Shown piece after piece: positions 1 to 13,171 of a stretch of DNA of 64,000 nucleotides (the stretch's first letter is position 1; the number at the start of each line of letters is the position of its first letter). Made by a program: the position numbers and the translations under genes. This stretch comes from Epiperipatus broadwayi (Eukaryota > Onychophora > Udeonychophora > Euonychophora > Peripatidae), in assembly GCA_028023455.1 (NCBI GenBank), contig JAQFVV010000014.1:2733336-2797335 (forward strand), read 5' to 3'. The notes under the pieces are model-generated. The model was not told the origin of the DNA and did no database searches. It worked only from the letters and a program-made list of their open reading frames with translations.

Positions 1-1032
1 GATAAAAGAAGTACTAAAATTTTTTTAAAAAAAAAAAATAGTGCTATGACTAATGATTAGAAATTATAAAAATAAATATTTAAGAATACACATCATTAAC
101 AATTCAATGGGATGGAGAGAGAATGACATTTTCAAAGCAAGTTAACCGAGAATGTATAAAGATTTCAATTATTATTAATTGATATAATAAAAACTATTAA
201 GGTAATGAAATATTGTTACTTTGTAATTTTCTCAAGTAAAAAAAAATAAAATAAAATTAAACATTATTGGTAAAGATAGAAAGTTTTTTTTATTAAAAAA
301 ATCCTGCAAATGAGTGTGTAGAACAATACATACATTTTCACCCCACCCCCCTCTTTCCCACACTTAACACTTACTTATATCATAAACATTGAACGAATAT
401 TTTTCTAAAACTACTTTTTTTTTTTAAAAAATGTATTTTTAAATTATCTGGAAAAAGGTGGAGCTGCTTTTAACTTAGTGGATGATATATAGAATTTTTA
501 GAGAAATTGACTGAAATACAATTTGTACAATATCTTCAGTTTGAATACATCAGGAATTAAGAATTATATGTTGTCAGAGAGAACCAATATCAAAGATTGT
601 AATAAAACTGAAAAAATGTAAATTAGTACCTTAAAAAATTAGAAAAAAAACAAGATTTTTTAATATTTTAAAATGATTTTTAATATAGATCCACCAACTC
701 TAAATTTTGTGTTAAATTTTAAGATCACATATTTATAGACAGATTCATTATATTCCTCTTCAAATTCTTAAGAAAATGATATAGATCAGATTTATCAGAG
801 ATAATTCTTTTAAAATGTTAATTCTTAGTTGTTCTGATTCATTTCATTTTTATTAGCAGCCTCAGTAGTGTTCAATGCTTGCGAGCCTCTGCTAGAAATG
901 TTTCTTCCTAATAAATAACATCAATATTTAGCAATAATAATTGTAAATCAAATATTATACAAAGAAAAAGATAATATATTGTCATTTATCAAAAAATAAA
1001 ATTTATTACAAAACTATAGCAAAAAATAATAT
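1..1032. other. AT-rich non-coding stretch, nothing identified
   Basis: No reading frame of note, no recognisable repeat and no RNA gene seen on either strand. Short A and T runs dominate. Confidence 0.5.
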
Positions 1033-3911
1033 TGTAATGGTCAGATTTATACACTCACATAATAAAATCCAGAGTCCAGGCAAAGTACACCAAAGCTGAT
1101 CGAAGTGAGGTGGTGAGACCTCAACTCTTACCAAACTTCAACTTCTTTGCTAGTATTTCATGACTTAACCCCTTATGAGTGACATTTCTGAGATAACATA
1201 CAGTCTCAATTTAATCTATGTGCTGGCTTTGAACAGGGTGAAACATGAGACTCAAGGGCTTACTATCAATTTAACTTAATGGATGGAACAGACCACTTAA
1301 TGCACTAATTATCTTAACTACAACAATGTATATTCATCATATAAATCATTGAGGAATTGGAATAAGATAATGAAATAGAACTACAAACAAGAAAGATATG
1401 AAACAAACTTTATATTTTAAACAGGTTTATTAACACAATAATATAAAATCAAGTAAAAGAAAAGACAAAAGTTATATAGTGTTCAGTATGTGTGATCAAC
1501 ACACACAGGCATTTACATAGGAATGAGAATATTACCAATATGGCGGTCTCATCTTAACATTATAATGGGTGTATGTGTAAATAAATCATGCTTATAATTA
1601 TTTAATATGCCCATCCTATTGTGTGGGTTGCTGATATGGCTAGATAATAGCCTAGCCTGAGATGATGACTACATACAGCCCTAATATGGCCATTATATAT
1701 ATTAATAATATGAGCACATAAATAAACTCATGATAATACAGATTCAGCCTGGTAACTAAGATTAGAGTTCCAATCTAATGCTATACAGTTAATTACAAAG
1801 AGGGAAAGAACTGGATACCCGTTAGATTCACATATGGCACTGAGTAAAATACTGAAAAATAGGTTTGCAGTGCGATTTAGTAATTATTCAACAGCTTCAG
1901 CATCAAATGCTCAATGCTCTGAGACTGGATGGTTTGCTGCTATTTATATAAGAACAGATAAGTTCAGGAACTCAGATAGGCTTTATGAAAATGGTCTGAA
2001 CCCTCATGTTCCAGTTTTAATAAAGATAACCATACCTGAATTAAAGTATGGGGTGCCCTGTCATCATGAACCCATTTTAAAAAGTGTAGCAAAATGTAAA
2101 CATATGGATGTGTACTCTAACGACACACAACACATATGCAAAATACCAATATGTATGCATATAAGCATTTAATTGCACCCAAAATGGATAGCTTCTATCT
2201 GCCAAACTAACACAACCCAGTTCTTAAATGAGCGCCATAATTATACTCACTAAAAAGTGCTTAAATTTAATTATAATCTAAATTAGAATACTGAATACGC
2301 ATATTTGATGGGCATTAATAAATATTAACAAATATACTTTAATATCATCTCTAGCTCCCACCACTGCCAACTAACAGATATCAAAAGTCATAGGTTACAA
2401 TAAGTGACCAAGCAAACCCTCACAAAATATAATACAATTATAATATATATAAAATCATGATAACAAATGAGCACATAGCAATTGTTTATTATCTATCAAT
2501 ATATTATTTCGAAACAGCAATTTAATATGTGAAGAAGCATTCTTTAAAATATTTAAAGTGGAGATTTTAATTATCCTCATCGAAAGTTAGTTAATTAGTA
2601 TTTGCTGTTTTGAAAGATGGGCATATTATAACATAGATAATAAATTTAGATAAAATAGTTAAAACTAAGTATAACTGATTGCAGTTATTTACAGATTATA
2701 AGAATAAATTATTTGACAGTATAAAGATGAATTCAGGCAAGTTTTACATAGTTACTTTAGAAAGGATTGGATTTAATAGATTTTAAGAAATAAGATTGAT
2801 AATAAATTATTTTATATTATAAAGATGAATTCAGCAAGTTTAACATAATTTTACTTGATAAACAATTTAATTTAAGAGTTTTAAGAAATAATATTGAATG
2901 TACATTACAGTGGATACGCTAGTTTAATATTAAAACTACAAATTTAGAGATTAAATTATAGAACTCTGCAGTCTTTGAAAGGAATATTACCGATCTTAGT
3001 TGTGGCTTGTAACACAGGCATATCAGATGGATGTAGTGGAATTCTCCTCAGGATAGCCAGTCTTGATTAGGGTGTCTTGTGGTAGGCTGCTGGAAGGCTT
3101 CCCCTCTCTGTATTGATGATTATGCTGTCAGGCACATAGGAGTGCACAAATACTGTCATCTCTGGCCAGAGAGAGACAGTAAACCTAAGTTTTGCCTAGC
3201 CAGACATGTCAGAGTAAAAACTAATGTGGATTTTGATGGATAACTTTCCTCAAAATTATAAAAAGAAAAACTCCCACAGCAAGAAATCTGGCCTATTTAT
3301 ACAATTCAAGGATTAGACCATCTTGTGGTCAATAAGACTATTGTCTTCTTGAGAATCACTTAGTGCCCTTTGAAATATTATAACTCAATACATTTAAAAA
3401 TTCCTGTTATTTTTTTAATAGGATATTTTTTCTCTTTAAACTTGATCTTTTAAATTCCTAATAACTTTAGTAGTTTGTTTGGAACTGTTGTTTACTACAA
3501 TTATACACTTTTGGAAAAATACTACTGTTTAGAAACAACTTAAATTACCTTGCCAAGTAGGGCTTTTGTTTATGATTTATTTAAGCTTAAAATTGAGAAT
3601 TGTTGTAGTTTTTAACAATATCCCTCTACATATAACCTGGTCATGTGTAGACCACACACAATTTAAAATGTAAACTCTTTTTTTAACAAAAAAATATATA
3701 TAAACAAAACTAATATTTTAAAATAAATATACACACTGTAATATATAAATTGATATCACAGTCATTTACTGACCTAGGTATGTGTAATGATACCTATATA
3801 ACTGTGTTGAGGCTTATATATATGTACTCAGAGAGGGTTTAAATCTGGCACAGATGGGTCTGTGGGGAAAAATAAATAAAACAGTTATGAGAGAAGGAAT
3901 ATACTGTTTCA
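1033..3911 (+). mobile_element. Dispersed ~2.9-kb repeat, copy A (LTR-like or non-autonomous element)
   Basis: This segment matches 53039-56048 in the same orientation. Similarity is clear over roughly 1033-2990 and again over the last ~200 bp, with a strongly diverged section near 2990-3650. Both copies begin TGTAATGGTCAGATTT and end close to ATACTGTTT. Copy A starts TG and ends CA and is flanked by ATAT on both sides (1029-1032 and 3912-3915; AATAT if the boundary is shifted by one). Such ends and a 4-5 bp target-site duplication are typical of solo LTRs, but no internal gag-pol is seen and there are no long terminal inverted repeats, so the class is unresolved. The small open frame at 1834-2172 is not kept open in copy B and is not called a gene. 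Confidence 0.7.
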
Positions 3912-4155
3912 ATATTAATATATAATATAAAAAAGCAAAGATGAAAGTCTAAAAATATTTTTCAGAATATATAAATATTCCATTTCTACACATGATGAGA
4001 ATTAAATGGAAAAAAAATTGATTTAATGCAATATAAAACATTAAAGAGAATAGTCTCAATACTAATGCACTTTATTATCTATCCTACTTTTCACTTTGTG
4101 AAAATGTTTATAGCTATTAGATAACTTTATTTTAGGAAAATTGAGATCAGTTGTT

Positions 4156-4500
4156 ATAATGAAATAAATATGATTATAAGTATAAATTATAAAAATATAT
4201 AACAATTTGTTATGAAAAGTAGAAAAATAATAACCACAGATTGCAAAAAATGAAATGTGATTGTTTATGTTCAGATAACAATGATATAAGATACACATAA
4301 AAGAGATAGGTATAAAATACTTTTTTCAGTATCAGTTATAACAATGAAATAAATTTGATTTTTTTTTTAAAAAATAAGCATTACTTGTAAAAATAAAAAA
4401 ATTTATATAAAAAAGTAGAAAATAATTGTATATTGCAAAAAAACAGAAATAAAATTGCTTATGCTTACATTATAAATGCAGTACACATAAAACAGCTTCT
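4156..4500. repeat. Diverged tandem duplication, period ~185-190 bp
   Basis: The block around 4156-4310 recurs at about 4335-4500. Shared words include GAAATAAAT (4161 and 4346) and TACACATAAAA (4292 and 4482). The copies differ by many substitutions and indels. No coding content. Confidence 0.6.
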
Positions 4501-4505
4501 AATGA

Positions 4506-5039
4506 TTATTTTTGTTAAAAAAAAAGAGTTTACATTTTTATTTCATGGTATCTGTTATATAGAATCCTCATGTTAAAAGTATTTATATTGTGGCTGATAT
4601 CACTATCATAAAAAGTGAGAGAGCATTGATGATAATGATTGTTGCTTTGTTGTTTTAGTATACAGTATATTCATCTTTTCTAATTCTGATATTATAATTA
4701 TTTCAATTCACCTAATAGATCACTTGAACTCAAAACTTTATAAGCTCTCTGGCCTTAAAGAAGATTTGAATATTTAGTTTTGAATAGAATATTAAATTTT
4801 TGATTAGTAGTTTATGTAATTTTTATATTGTAGCATTTTAGAATACATCCAAAGTTGTCTATAATTATTTTATATAAGGAATACAGCTTCTAATGATTAT
4901 GGTTTTTTCCTATAATGTTAATTGCTAATGTAAAGAAAGTTTATTTTATTAAAAAAAATCTGAACTGGATGATAAGACAAAAACCTTAAATAATTGTGTG
5001 TGTTTTTGAAAATAGAAAATGGCAAAAGATGATTCTGTT

Positions 5040-5070
<31 letters not shown>

Positions 5071-6747
5071 TGATGACTATATCAAGGAAGAGAAGTTTTC
5101 TATAAATTTATGTTTTATATCATAAATTATCAGAGTGGATACTATTTATGGTAAGAAAAAAATGTACAGCTTACCATTAACTATGTTGTCTGATAGCAAA
5201 GGTATCCTCTATTAATTGCATCAGATAGATGGTTTTAAAGACATTCATTCTAAAGCACATATTTGTATGCTCTCCATAAGCATCTTTTAAGCAGTCTAAC
5301 TGGCTCAAATATATAGAGGACACATTTAATTGTCTGGCAATAAAGTAAAGATATACTATGTGATTTAATTTTCATACACAATTAGCATTCATCCTTATAG
5401 TAAATTCATAATAGAAACAAAGTCTAGTGAAGAATCTTCCTTTCTTTTATGTATTCATCACAAAAATAATCACAATGTTCTTTTTTTTAATGCAGCAAAA
5501 ACTATTTTTATCACCTTGCTAATAGATGAAGGTTGCAATAAAAGAATCATAAATCAAACATTAGTACTATGTAAGAAAATTGTGGTGCAAATTGATGACA
5601 TCTATATATAAAATAGTATTTATTTTTACAATTTTTATTACCTTTATCTATTAGTGGTAGAACTGTATGAGTCTTTTGTTAAAGGAATATAAATATTTAT
5701 GTTTTTTTAGAGAATTGGAGAATAGTCTTTGGATTCAATTTTTTTTTTTTTACTAATTTTTTTCTGAAAATTTTTTCTTTTCATAGATTGGAACATTTAT
5801 CAAACTCGTTGTTTTTTATCCGGGGGGGGGGGGTCAATCTTGCTTCCACAATTGATTTTTCAATCTAGAAATGCACATAGTATTATTGTTATTAGGCTAA
5901 ATCACATAATTATTTCCTTTCTAATCTTTGTCAATAAATTAGTTTTTTTCTTTCTTATTCTCCCCAGTTTCATGATTTTATATGTGTCTATTAGTACATT
6001 GCTCCAAAATATTACAATCATGCACCAATACAGAAAAGCTACCCTCTTTCATTATGGATGCATTTCCCAAATAGTTTTTGCTTTTAGAAACTAAGACAGA
6101 TTCTGTCATATATAAATGGAGTAACTGATAAAATTGGTACTATTTTAAAGAAAAATGATATCATACATTTTACACTGCATTATTCACATATAAAATTAAC
6201 TAACCATGAGATCAATTTTAATAAAACATATACTCTCGCAAAAATTGAACAATATAACCAGAAACTACTAAGGAAACTATAAAAATGTTTAAAAGTCCAA
6301 AGAGCATACATGAGAAGTGTGAATTGAAGAAAATTAACAATATTTGAAAAAAGTTATGGAGGATAAAATATATTTGTAAAACTTCTCAACCAATGGAATT
6401 TGAGTATGAGGAGAAAATAATAAAAAAAATAATGATTTTAAATCTCACACACATTCTTATCATTTGAGGAAGAAGAATCTCTGAGGAAAGTACTTATTAT
6501 TTTACTGAAGCATTTAGCTATTTTATTTTTACTACACAGGATCTTCCAAAAATAATACTATGAAATCATCATTTATCCATGGGAATATATCTATAATGCT
6601 AAGGTAAATATTTGTAATAGTCAAGTGACAATCTGCAAGTATTATTAATAAATAATTCAACTAATCTCTACTTACTGTCTTCAATAATTTTTATAGTAAA
6701 AAAATAGTCATTTTTACTGCATTCCATAAATTTATATTGAGAATTAA
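4506..6747. other. Non-coding stretch with simple repeats
   Basis: No gene recognised. It contains a T-run followed by GTTT repeats near 5040-5067 and a G homopolymer at about 5822-5833. The 84-codon frame at 5840-6094 has no recognisable domain and looks like chance. Confidence 0.5.
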
Positions 6748-7380
6748 CAGCTAGAAGTAAATTCAATTATTTATTACTAGTATTTAGCCTATTATAAATA
6801 TTCACTATAAGTATTATTTACCTTTATATATTTTTTATGTTTACTTACTTATTTACAATTTTGATATGAATTGGAAATAGCTCTATTCTTTAAACTTAAA
6901 TATCTGTCCTTTCAAAATCAATTAGCATTAAATATTTGTGCTTATTTAGGATATATTCCTCTGGATATTGTAATTCTAATTAACTTGCCATATAAAATTA
7001 TAAAATACTGTAAGACATGATCGTTTTCTTATTGTAAAATTTATTGAATATTGCAGCTAGAGGGCAGTTCAGTTATATATTAATAGTTGGGACTTGTATT
7101 ATATATTTGACTTTTGTCTACTTATTTACTTACTTATTTTAAAAAATACATAAAATAACTCTGCTCTTTAAACTTAAATATCAGTCATTTTAAAATCAAT
7201 TTGCACCAATTATTTAGGTTGATTTAAGATATTTTCCTCTGGCTGTTGTAATTCTAATTTGTTCTCTATATAAAATTATAGAATACAGTTAAAAAACAGT
7301 CATTTTCTTACTTATAAAGCTATTGAATATAACAGCTAGAGGACAGTTCACTTATTTGTTATTAATATTTGGAAATTATT
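6748..7380. repeat. Tandem repeat, ~280-306 bp period, two to three diverged copies
   Basis: The word CAGCTAG with related downstream sequence occurs at 6748, 7054 and 7333. Blocks of about 260 bp (about 6835-7095 and 7125-7375) align over most of their length, sharing TTTAAACTTAAATATC and TATAAAATTATA among others. The first copy is only partial. It could be a short satellite or an old local duplication. Confidence 0.65.
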
Positions 7381-7920
7381 ATTTCATTATTTATATATAT
7401 AAATGAAATTAATCACTTTTCACAATAGCACTTATACATCAATAAATGTTAATGAAGATTAGGTCATTCCATATTTATTAAGTTTTGATGTATTTAAGCA
7501 AATATTCATTTACCTTGCTAGAAATAGTGTGTGTTATTTATATATTAGCCAGATTTTAAATATGGCTTAAAACATTTTGAAATTATATCTATACCAGATG
7601 TACCCAACCTATGGAAAGGCCATGGTTTTGTTTAATTGATTGCTTTAACAAACTTATTTAAAGATTTAATGTAAATTAAACAAACGGTTTTAATATTATA
7701 TATATATATATATGGAAAATGTACATAGTTTTAACCTGTCATTTTTGTAATAGTTTTTTTTAATTGGTTAGAACAATCCAGCCTGTTTGGGGCACTTCAG
7801 AAATGTATCCAGCAAGGTATTAGTAAAGCTAAATTTAAATTTTTAAATATATTTTATATATTTGATATGTGAATTTGACAGCATTATCAACAACTATATA
7901 TAATAAGATGTTTATTTACT

Positions 7921-8215
7921 AGAGTGTTTTCTGAATAAAAAAACGTCAGAAGATGCTTCCGTAAAGAGGTAAGGACAACTATACATTCACATGGATTTTT
8001 TATATAAGATAATAATTTAATAATGATTAAAAATATTTATAAATTTTTGTAGTTTGTTATAAATTGGATTATAAGATATTACATAGCAGTTTGACATGGT
8101 TGCTGTGATCATTGAGATTTATTAATAGTTATGTGTACTCAGACTTCAGAGAATGCTTCAGTAAACATTACAATTATACATACATTCACATGAATTTTAT
8201 ATAGAGAGATATTAT
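7921..8215. repeat. Diverged tandem duplication, period ~200 bp
   Basis: TCAGAAGATGCTTCCGTAAA at 7946 pairs with a close variant at 8146, and ATACATTCACATG occurs at 7981 and 8180, so two blocks lie in direct tandem about 200 bp apart. No coding content. Confidence 0.6.
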
Positions 8216-8669
8216 GGGACAAAGAATACAGTTTAGTTTTAATGGTTTATAATATTAACACTAAGTTAGTTTTTATAAATGTAAATAATAAATGTGCATA
8301 ATCTGATATAAATGTAAATTAAATGCAAGTAACCATTTTCCATGAGCCATTGATAAATGGTACTCATATATCAACAACTGTTAATAAAGAAAAGATGGTC
8401 ATTTATTTACTTATAAAAATTAACTTAGTATTAATATTACAAGTCATTAAAAATAAGATAGATTTTTTTGTCCTGTGATATGTAGCTAAAATTTCAAAAT
8501 ACGTTAAGACACATTTAAAATCTGCTTTATATATAAATATCATTCTTTCCAGAAATGTCAATGAATGTTCAATTAAGTACATCAAAACTTAAAAAAGAAT
8601 GTCATCTTTATTTTTTGTTAACATTTATTAACTTATGAGCACTGTTCATTATTAATGGCAAATGTGGTT

Positions 8670-8672
<3 letters not shown>

Positions 8673-8705
<33 letters not shown>

Positions 8706-8760
8706 GGATTTGTGCATATATATATATATATATACACATATGTATATATATAATATATGT
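8673..8760. repeat. TA-rich microsatellite
   Basis: Two runs of alternating TA (about 8673-8701 and 8717-8734) and further TA-rich sequence are separated by short unique sequence. Another TA run lies near 9124-9140. Confidence 0.9.
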
Positions 8761-8966
8761 ATTTATTTCCATTTATAATAACACTTAATAAAGTATGTAA
8801 ATACAAAAATTATAAAACAAAATTTTTAAGAATAATTATACCGTATAAGTTATCAATATGTTTCTCTATATTTATGTTTAATATCATCAAAAAAGGAAAT
8901 TTGTGAAGTTTATTATGCTTTTTTCCCCATCTAAATTACAATAAATAACAAAAATATAATACATGT

Positions 8967-9127
8967 ATGTTAATAATTGAGTGTTAAAAGCCTTTGTCAG
9001 TACATGGTTTTATGCTCTTTTCAAATGTTAAACAATAATTTTAATGTCAATTTTAAATTAGATGTTTAACATTTGAATAGAGCGTAAAATCATGTACCAA
9101 AAAAGACTTTATGTATAATTATTAATA
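8967..9127. repeat. Foldback (inverted repeat), arms ~65 bp
   Basis: The left arm (about 8967-9034) is the imperfect reverse complement of 9063-9127. The inner part is strongest: TTCAAATGTTAAACA pairs with TGTTTAACATTTGAA. The loop is about 28 bp. The arms contain no gene. It is either a small MITE-like element or an inverted duplication. Confidence 0.8.
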
Positions 9128-10095
9128 TATATATATATATGTATCTGTTATATATAATATTTTTGTTATTATAATTTGTGTTTAAATATTTTGTTTTATA
9201 GTATATATATTGTCACTATATATGTTCTAAAATTGAATTTTTTTTTCTCTTCATGATTTTTTTAAGAATCTTTTTTTCCTTTTTATTTTACTTTTACATG
9301 AGTAAACATAACTTTTTAACTAAACTCTCAATTTTTTTCGTATTTATTTTTTGATTATCCATGTCTATTTTATAAACTATTCTCTAAATAAAACTTTTAA
9401 CAAGTCCTTTTTAAATCTTAATTTTATAGGCCACAGAATACTATATTATCACCATGCAATTCTCACATTTATTTCTATAGTATTGACAGAAACTTTTTAT
9501 CCAATTAATCAAATATTTTAATTTATTTACCTCTTCTATAAATTTTAGTATTGTACTTATTCTTTACCTTTTAGAATTCTGATATTTTCTATTGTTCTAC
9601 TTGATGAAAGTATTTGAAAATGCTTAACCTTTCACTTTTGTATAAAAATCTTTATTTTATACTAAAACTCAATAAATTGGACTTGATTTTTTTTTAATTT
9701 AATTTTATACATGTATAATAATCTAAAAAATCACCTTTGACCTTTTTAAGCATTTAAAAACTACCTTGTAAATAAGAACAATATACCATAAATGTCATCA
9801 ACTTAGTATAAACACTTTCAAAAAATAAACGAATTCTTTGTCATTTTAATTTTTTTTTATATATGATTTGTAAGGTGGATTTATGACAAATCTATCAAAT
9901 TCTGTATTAAAATCTTATATTTACTTTATAATATTAAAATATTTGAAAAAATTCTAACACCTTGTCAATTTTAATAGATGATGATGTTAGCCGTGAATTT
10001 CATATAAAGTTTTGTCAAATATGATAGAAAATCTTAAAATATTTTTTTCTTTCAAGGAAAATAAAACATTCATATTTTTCAACTGTCTGTAAGAT

Positions 10096-10210
10096 AAAAC
10101 AGGCAAAACTCTCCATACAGTAGTGCCACTCAGTGCCAGCCAGAATAATCAATGGATGCCAGAAGGCTGGCACTGAATGGCACTACTGTATGGATAGTTT
10201 TTCCTGTTTT
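10096..10210. mobile_element. Hairpin element, 46-bp arms, within a 14-bp direct repeat
   Basis: 10096-10141 and 10165-10210 are reverse complements at 43 of 46 positions, with a 23-bp loop. The directly repeated word ACTGTCTGTAAGAT sits immediately before the left arm (10082-10095) and again at 10252-10265. This is consistent with a target-site duplication around an insertion of about 156 bp (10096-10251). The part after the right arm carries AAGCATAAGAAATGGTGAT, also found at the end of the large foldback at 51.9 kb. An unusually long miRNA-like hairpin is an alternative I consider less likely. Confidence 0.75.
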
Positions 10211-10265
10211 AACAACAGTTATGTGCAAGCATAAGAAATGGTGATCATGTGACTGTCTGTAAGAT

Positions 10266-13139
10266 GCTGATCTCTTCAGATTTTTCACCAATTAAAAAAT
10301 CAATAAAAGTAGTACAGAAGAATTTACATTATTTAAAAAATCATATGCTAGTATGACTTAAGATAATGGTAAAACAGCATTCTGAAGTTTTGGAGCAATT
10401 ATACTTTTTCTGAGGAAAGCACTACTAATTCTACGTGAATATGAGAGTGATAGAAGTAATCATTATTAATCAAAATCTACAAGCTTGTTCTATTTTTAAT
10501 ATTCTTGTGTAATTAGAAATTGATGGAATAAAAACAATCTTCAAATGCTAATTTCATTATTTTTCATCTCATCTACACACACACATGCATAAATATAATA
10601 GGAGACATAATAAAATAAAGCAAAACATTGGAATTAATTCTACAACTTTTTATATATGCAATATATTTTTTATAAAGAAGGTGAATATGTATTTTTGACT
10701 TATCTATGAGCACATTTGGTTGTTGTTAATATTAGCATTATATCAGTGTTTCAACTGAATCACACCAATCATTATTGTTCAAATAGTACAGGTCATTCAG
10801 CTGATTCTGCAAGATTCCTGAATGATGTCACTATAAGGATAATATTGGAACAAATAAATGTCTGCATGCATGAATCTGAAATATATGTTTATTCTTTTTT
10901 TTCTGTAAAATGCTTCATTTTAATATATATGTATACTTGAAAGTTATCTGGTTACATCATATTTGATAGCTTTATCTAGGTTATTACAAGAAAAAATTTC
11001 ATCATAATTTCAATATTTAGATCTTAAAATTCATATCATGCTAAACCGTAATATATAATATTCCTGCATTACATCTTTTTTTATTTATCTTTCTTATATA
11101 TATACCTTTTTAAAGAAAAAAATGTACATATTTTTTTAAAAACACCTCTTCTTCGAATGTATACTTTTTTTTGCAATTGACTTTATAATTTTTTTCAAGA
11201 TTAATGAAACAAATACTAACTTTCTTCAACAATAGTTCTCAATACGTCCAATTACAAATTTTGTCTTTATATCTTTTACTAATTTCAAACTATTTTTTAG
11301 ATGAAAACATTTGTGATACATTGTTACTCTATTTATTTAAAATCCTCTTTAAATACTTTAACTTCACTTGAGATTGAGTTAATTGTTCTAAAATTATTCC
11401 AGTTGTTGCACTAGGTCTTTTTTTTTTTCTATTCGAATAATGAGAAGAAATTTTATAACTTCTCTCCTAAGTTATAGTTGACATTATAATTGTCAACTAT
11501 TCTCTGAAAATTAATTTATTAGTCTCTTATGATCGCCGTTTTAATTAAAGTTTTTATAACGTCTTTTATTATGATACACTTTAACTATCTGGCTTTCTTT
11601 TTCATTTAATATAGACGACGCCTTATTATTTACATAATATAAAACACATTAATTTTTTCTAATTTAATTAATTACTAATAATTTTTAACATTTTAAACTA
11701 TATTAATTATTTATTTAGTGTGTGGATTTTTTTTTTACTAAACAACTATTGACAAAATATCATAATGGAATCTTTACATAATCCAACCAGGAGATTGATT
11801 TTACAAGTGTCTTTGTTAAATCCTTCAGTTCTGTCACCATGGCCGTATATTTCATAATCATTGAATACATCGATTAGAACAATGATCATGGGTTGTTCTG
11901 AATCTATTGATGACATTTAGATGAATCAAGAAAGATAAAATTCAATTGAGTCTATTGTTGGATTTGAAAAAAAAAGAATTGTTTTGTATTTTCATAAGAT
12001 TTTCATTGTTTAAGATATAGTTTTTGATTGCAGATACTTGATTGAGCATTCAAAACAGCATCTTAATTTGAGATGAATTTTAGATTGTGACAGTCTTCCT
12101 GCAGCCCACTCTGAAGGCATTAGCATTTGAAGAACATGGTAACCATATTTCATCTTAATGACCTACTGATTAATGATCTTTTTTTTTCTCTTCATTTTTT
12201 TCTTATTATTTTCATTCATGTAGGTTAAACATTTCATAGCATTGGTATTCTCTCTGTACTAATTGATATAATGTTTGTATGCTTGTATAATAAGATTTCT
12301 ATTCTTTATTTACAGACAGAAGAATGCTGACTCCATTCCTTTTTTTTTTCTTTTTTTTTGCCTATTTTAATTTTTGTCTCTGGAATTAGGAGAGCTAAAT
12401 GCACTTATGAATAGCTGCTAATAATGATGGTGCAATCAAATAAGTATATGTTTAATTACATTTCTTTATTTAAGTATACATCAAACTGCATATATTATTG
12501 TAAATTCAATAGAAGTAAAGATTAAAGAAGAGTTCAGGTTTTACAGATTTGGTTAATGGCATTGTTCATATGATAGAAAATAACAAATGATGATTTGTAT
12601 TGATCTTTATAATTATAAATATTAATATAATAAACGAAATAAATATTTTCTAAATTAATATTTATTCATTTTGCTTTCAATAAATTTTTGAATATTTATT
12701 AGTCTTTAAAGAAGTTGTTAGGCCTCTGCTACAAGGAAGATATGATATTTGTTGTTTTCAAACTAAGGTGCACTCAATATTGTGGCTTTTGCATATTAGT
12801 GAGCAACTCATTCCTGATTATTTATTATGAGAATAATCATGATTATAATGGCTGCAGTGAGAATCTGGCATTTTTCCTTGCCTGTTAGACTTCTCTTTAT
12901 TTAGTAGAATATTCTTTTTTGAAACATTTTTTTTCTCTTTATATAAATACATTAAGCTGAATACAAATGTTTCATTAAATACATATTTACTCCACTTAGC
13001 AAGCACAATTGGTTCCCTCAAAACATATTGTAAAGCAGAAAAACATATAAAAAGTAAGGAATTATAACTTTTCTATGGGGAAAAATTTAGCTCATTTCTG
13101 TGGATAAAATCATGCTATAAATATATAATAAACAACTTA

Positions 13140-13171
<32 letters not shown>

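Noticed and set aside
1834-2172. 112-codon plus-strand frame inside repeat copy A
   Set aside because: Copy B at the same place has stops and indels in this frame, so coding is not conserved.
10096-10210. miRNA precursor (one arm contains AATGGCACT, similar to a known miRNA seed)
   Set aside because: Pairing is too long and too perfect, there is a 14-bp direct repeat around it and a tail shared with other loci; an insertion element explains it better. Small-RNA data could overturn this.
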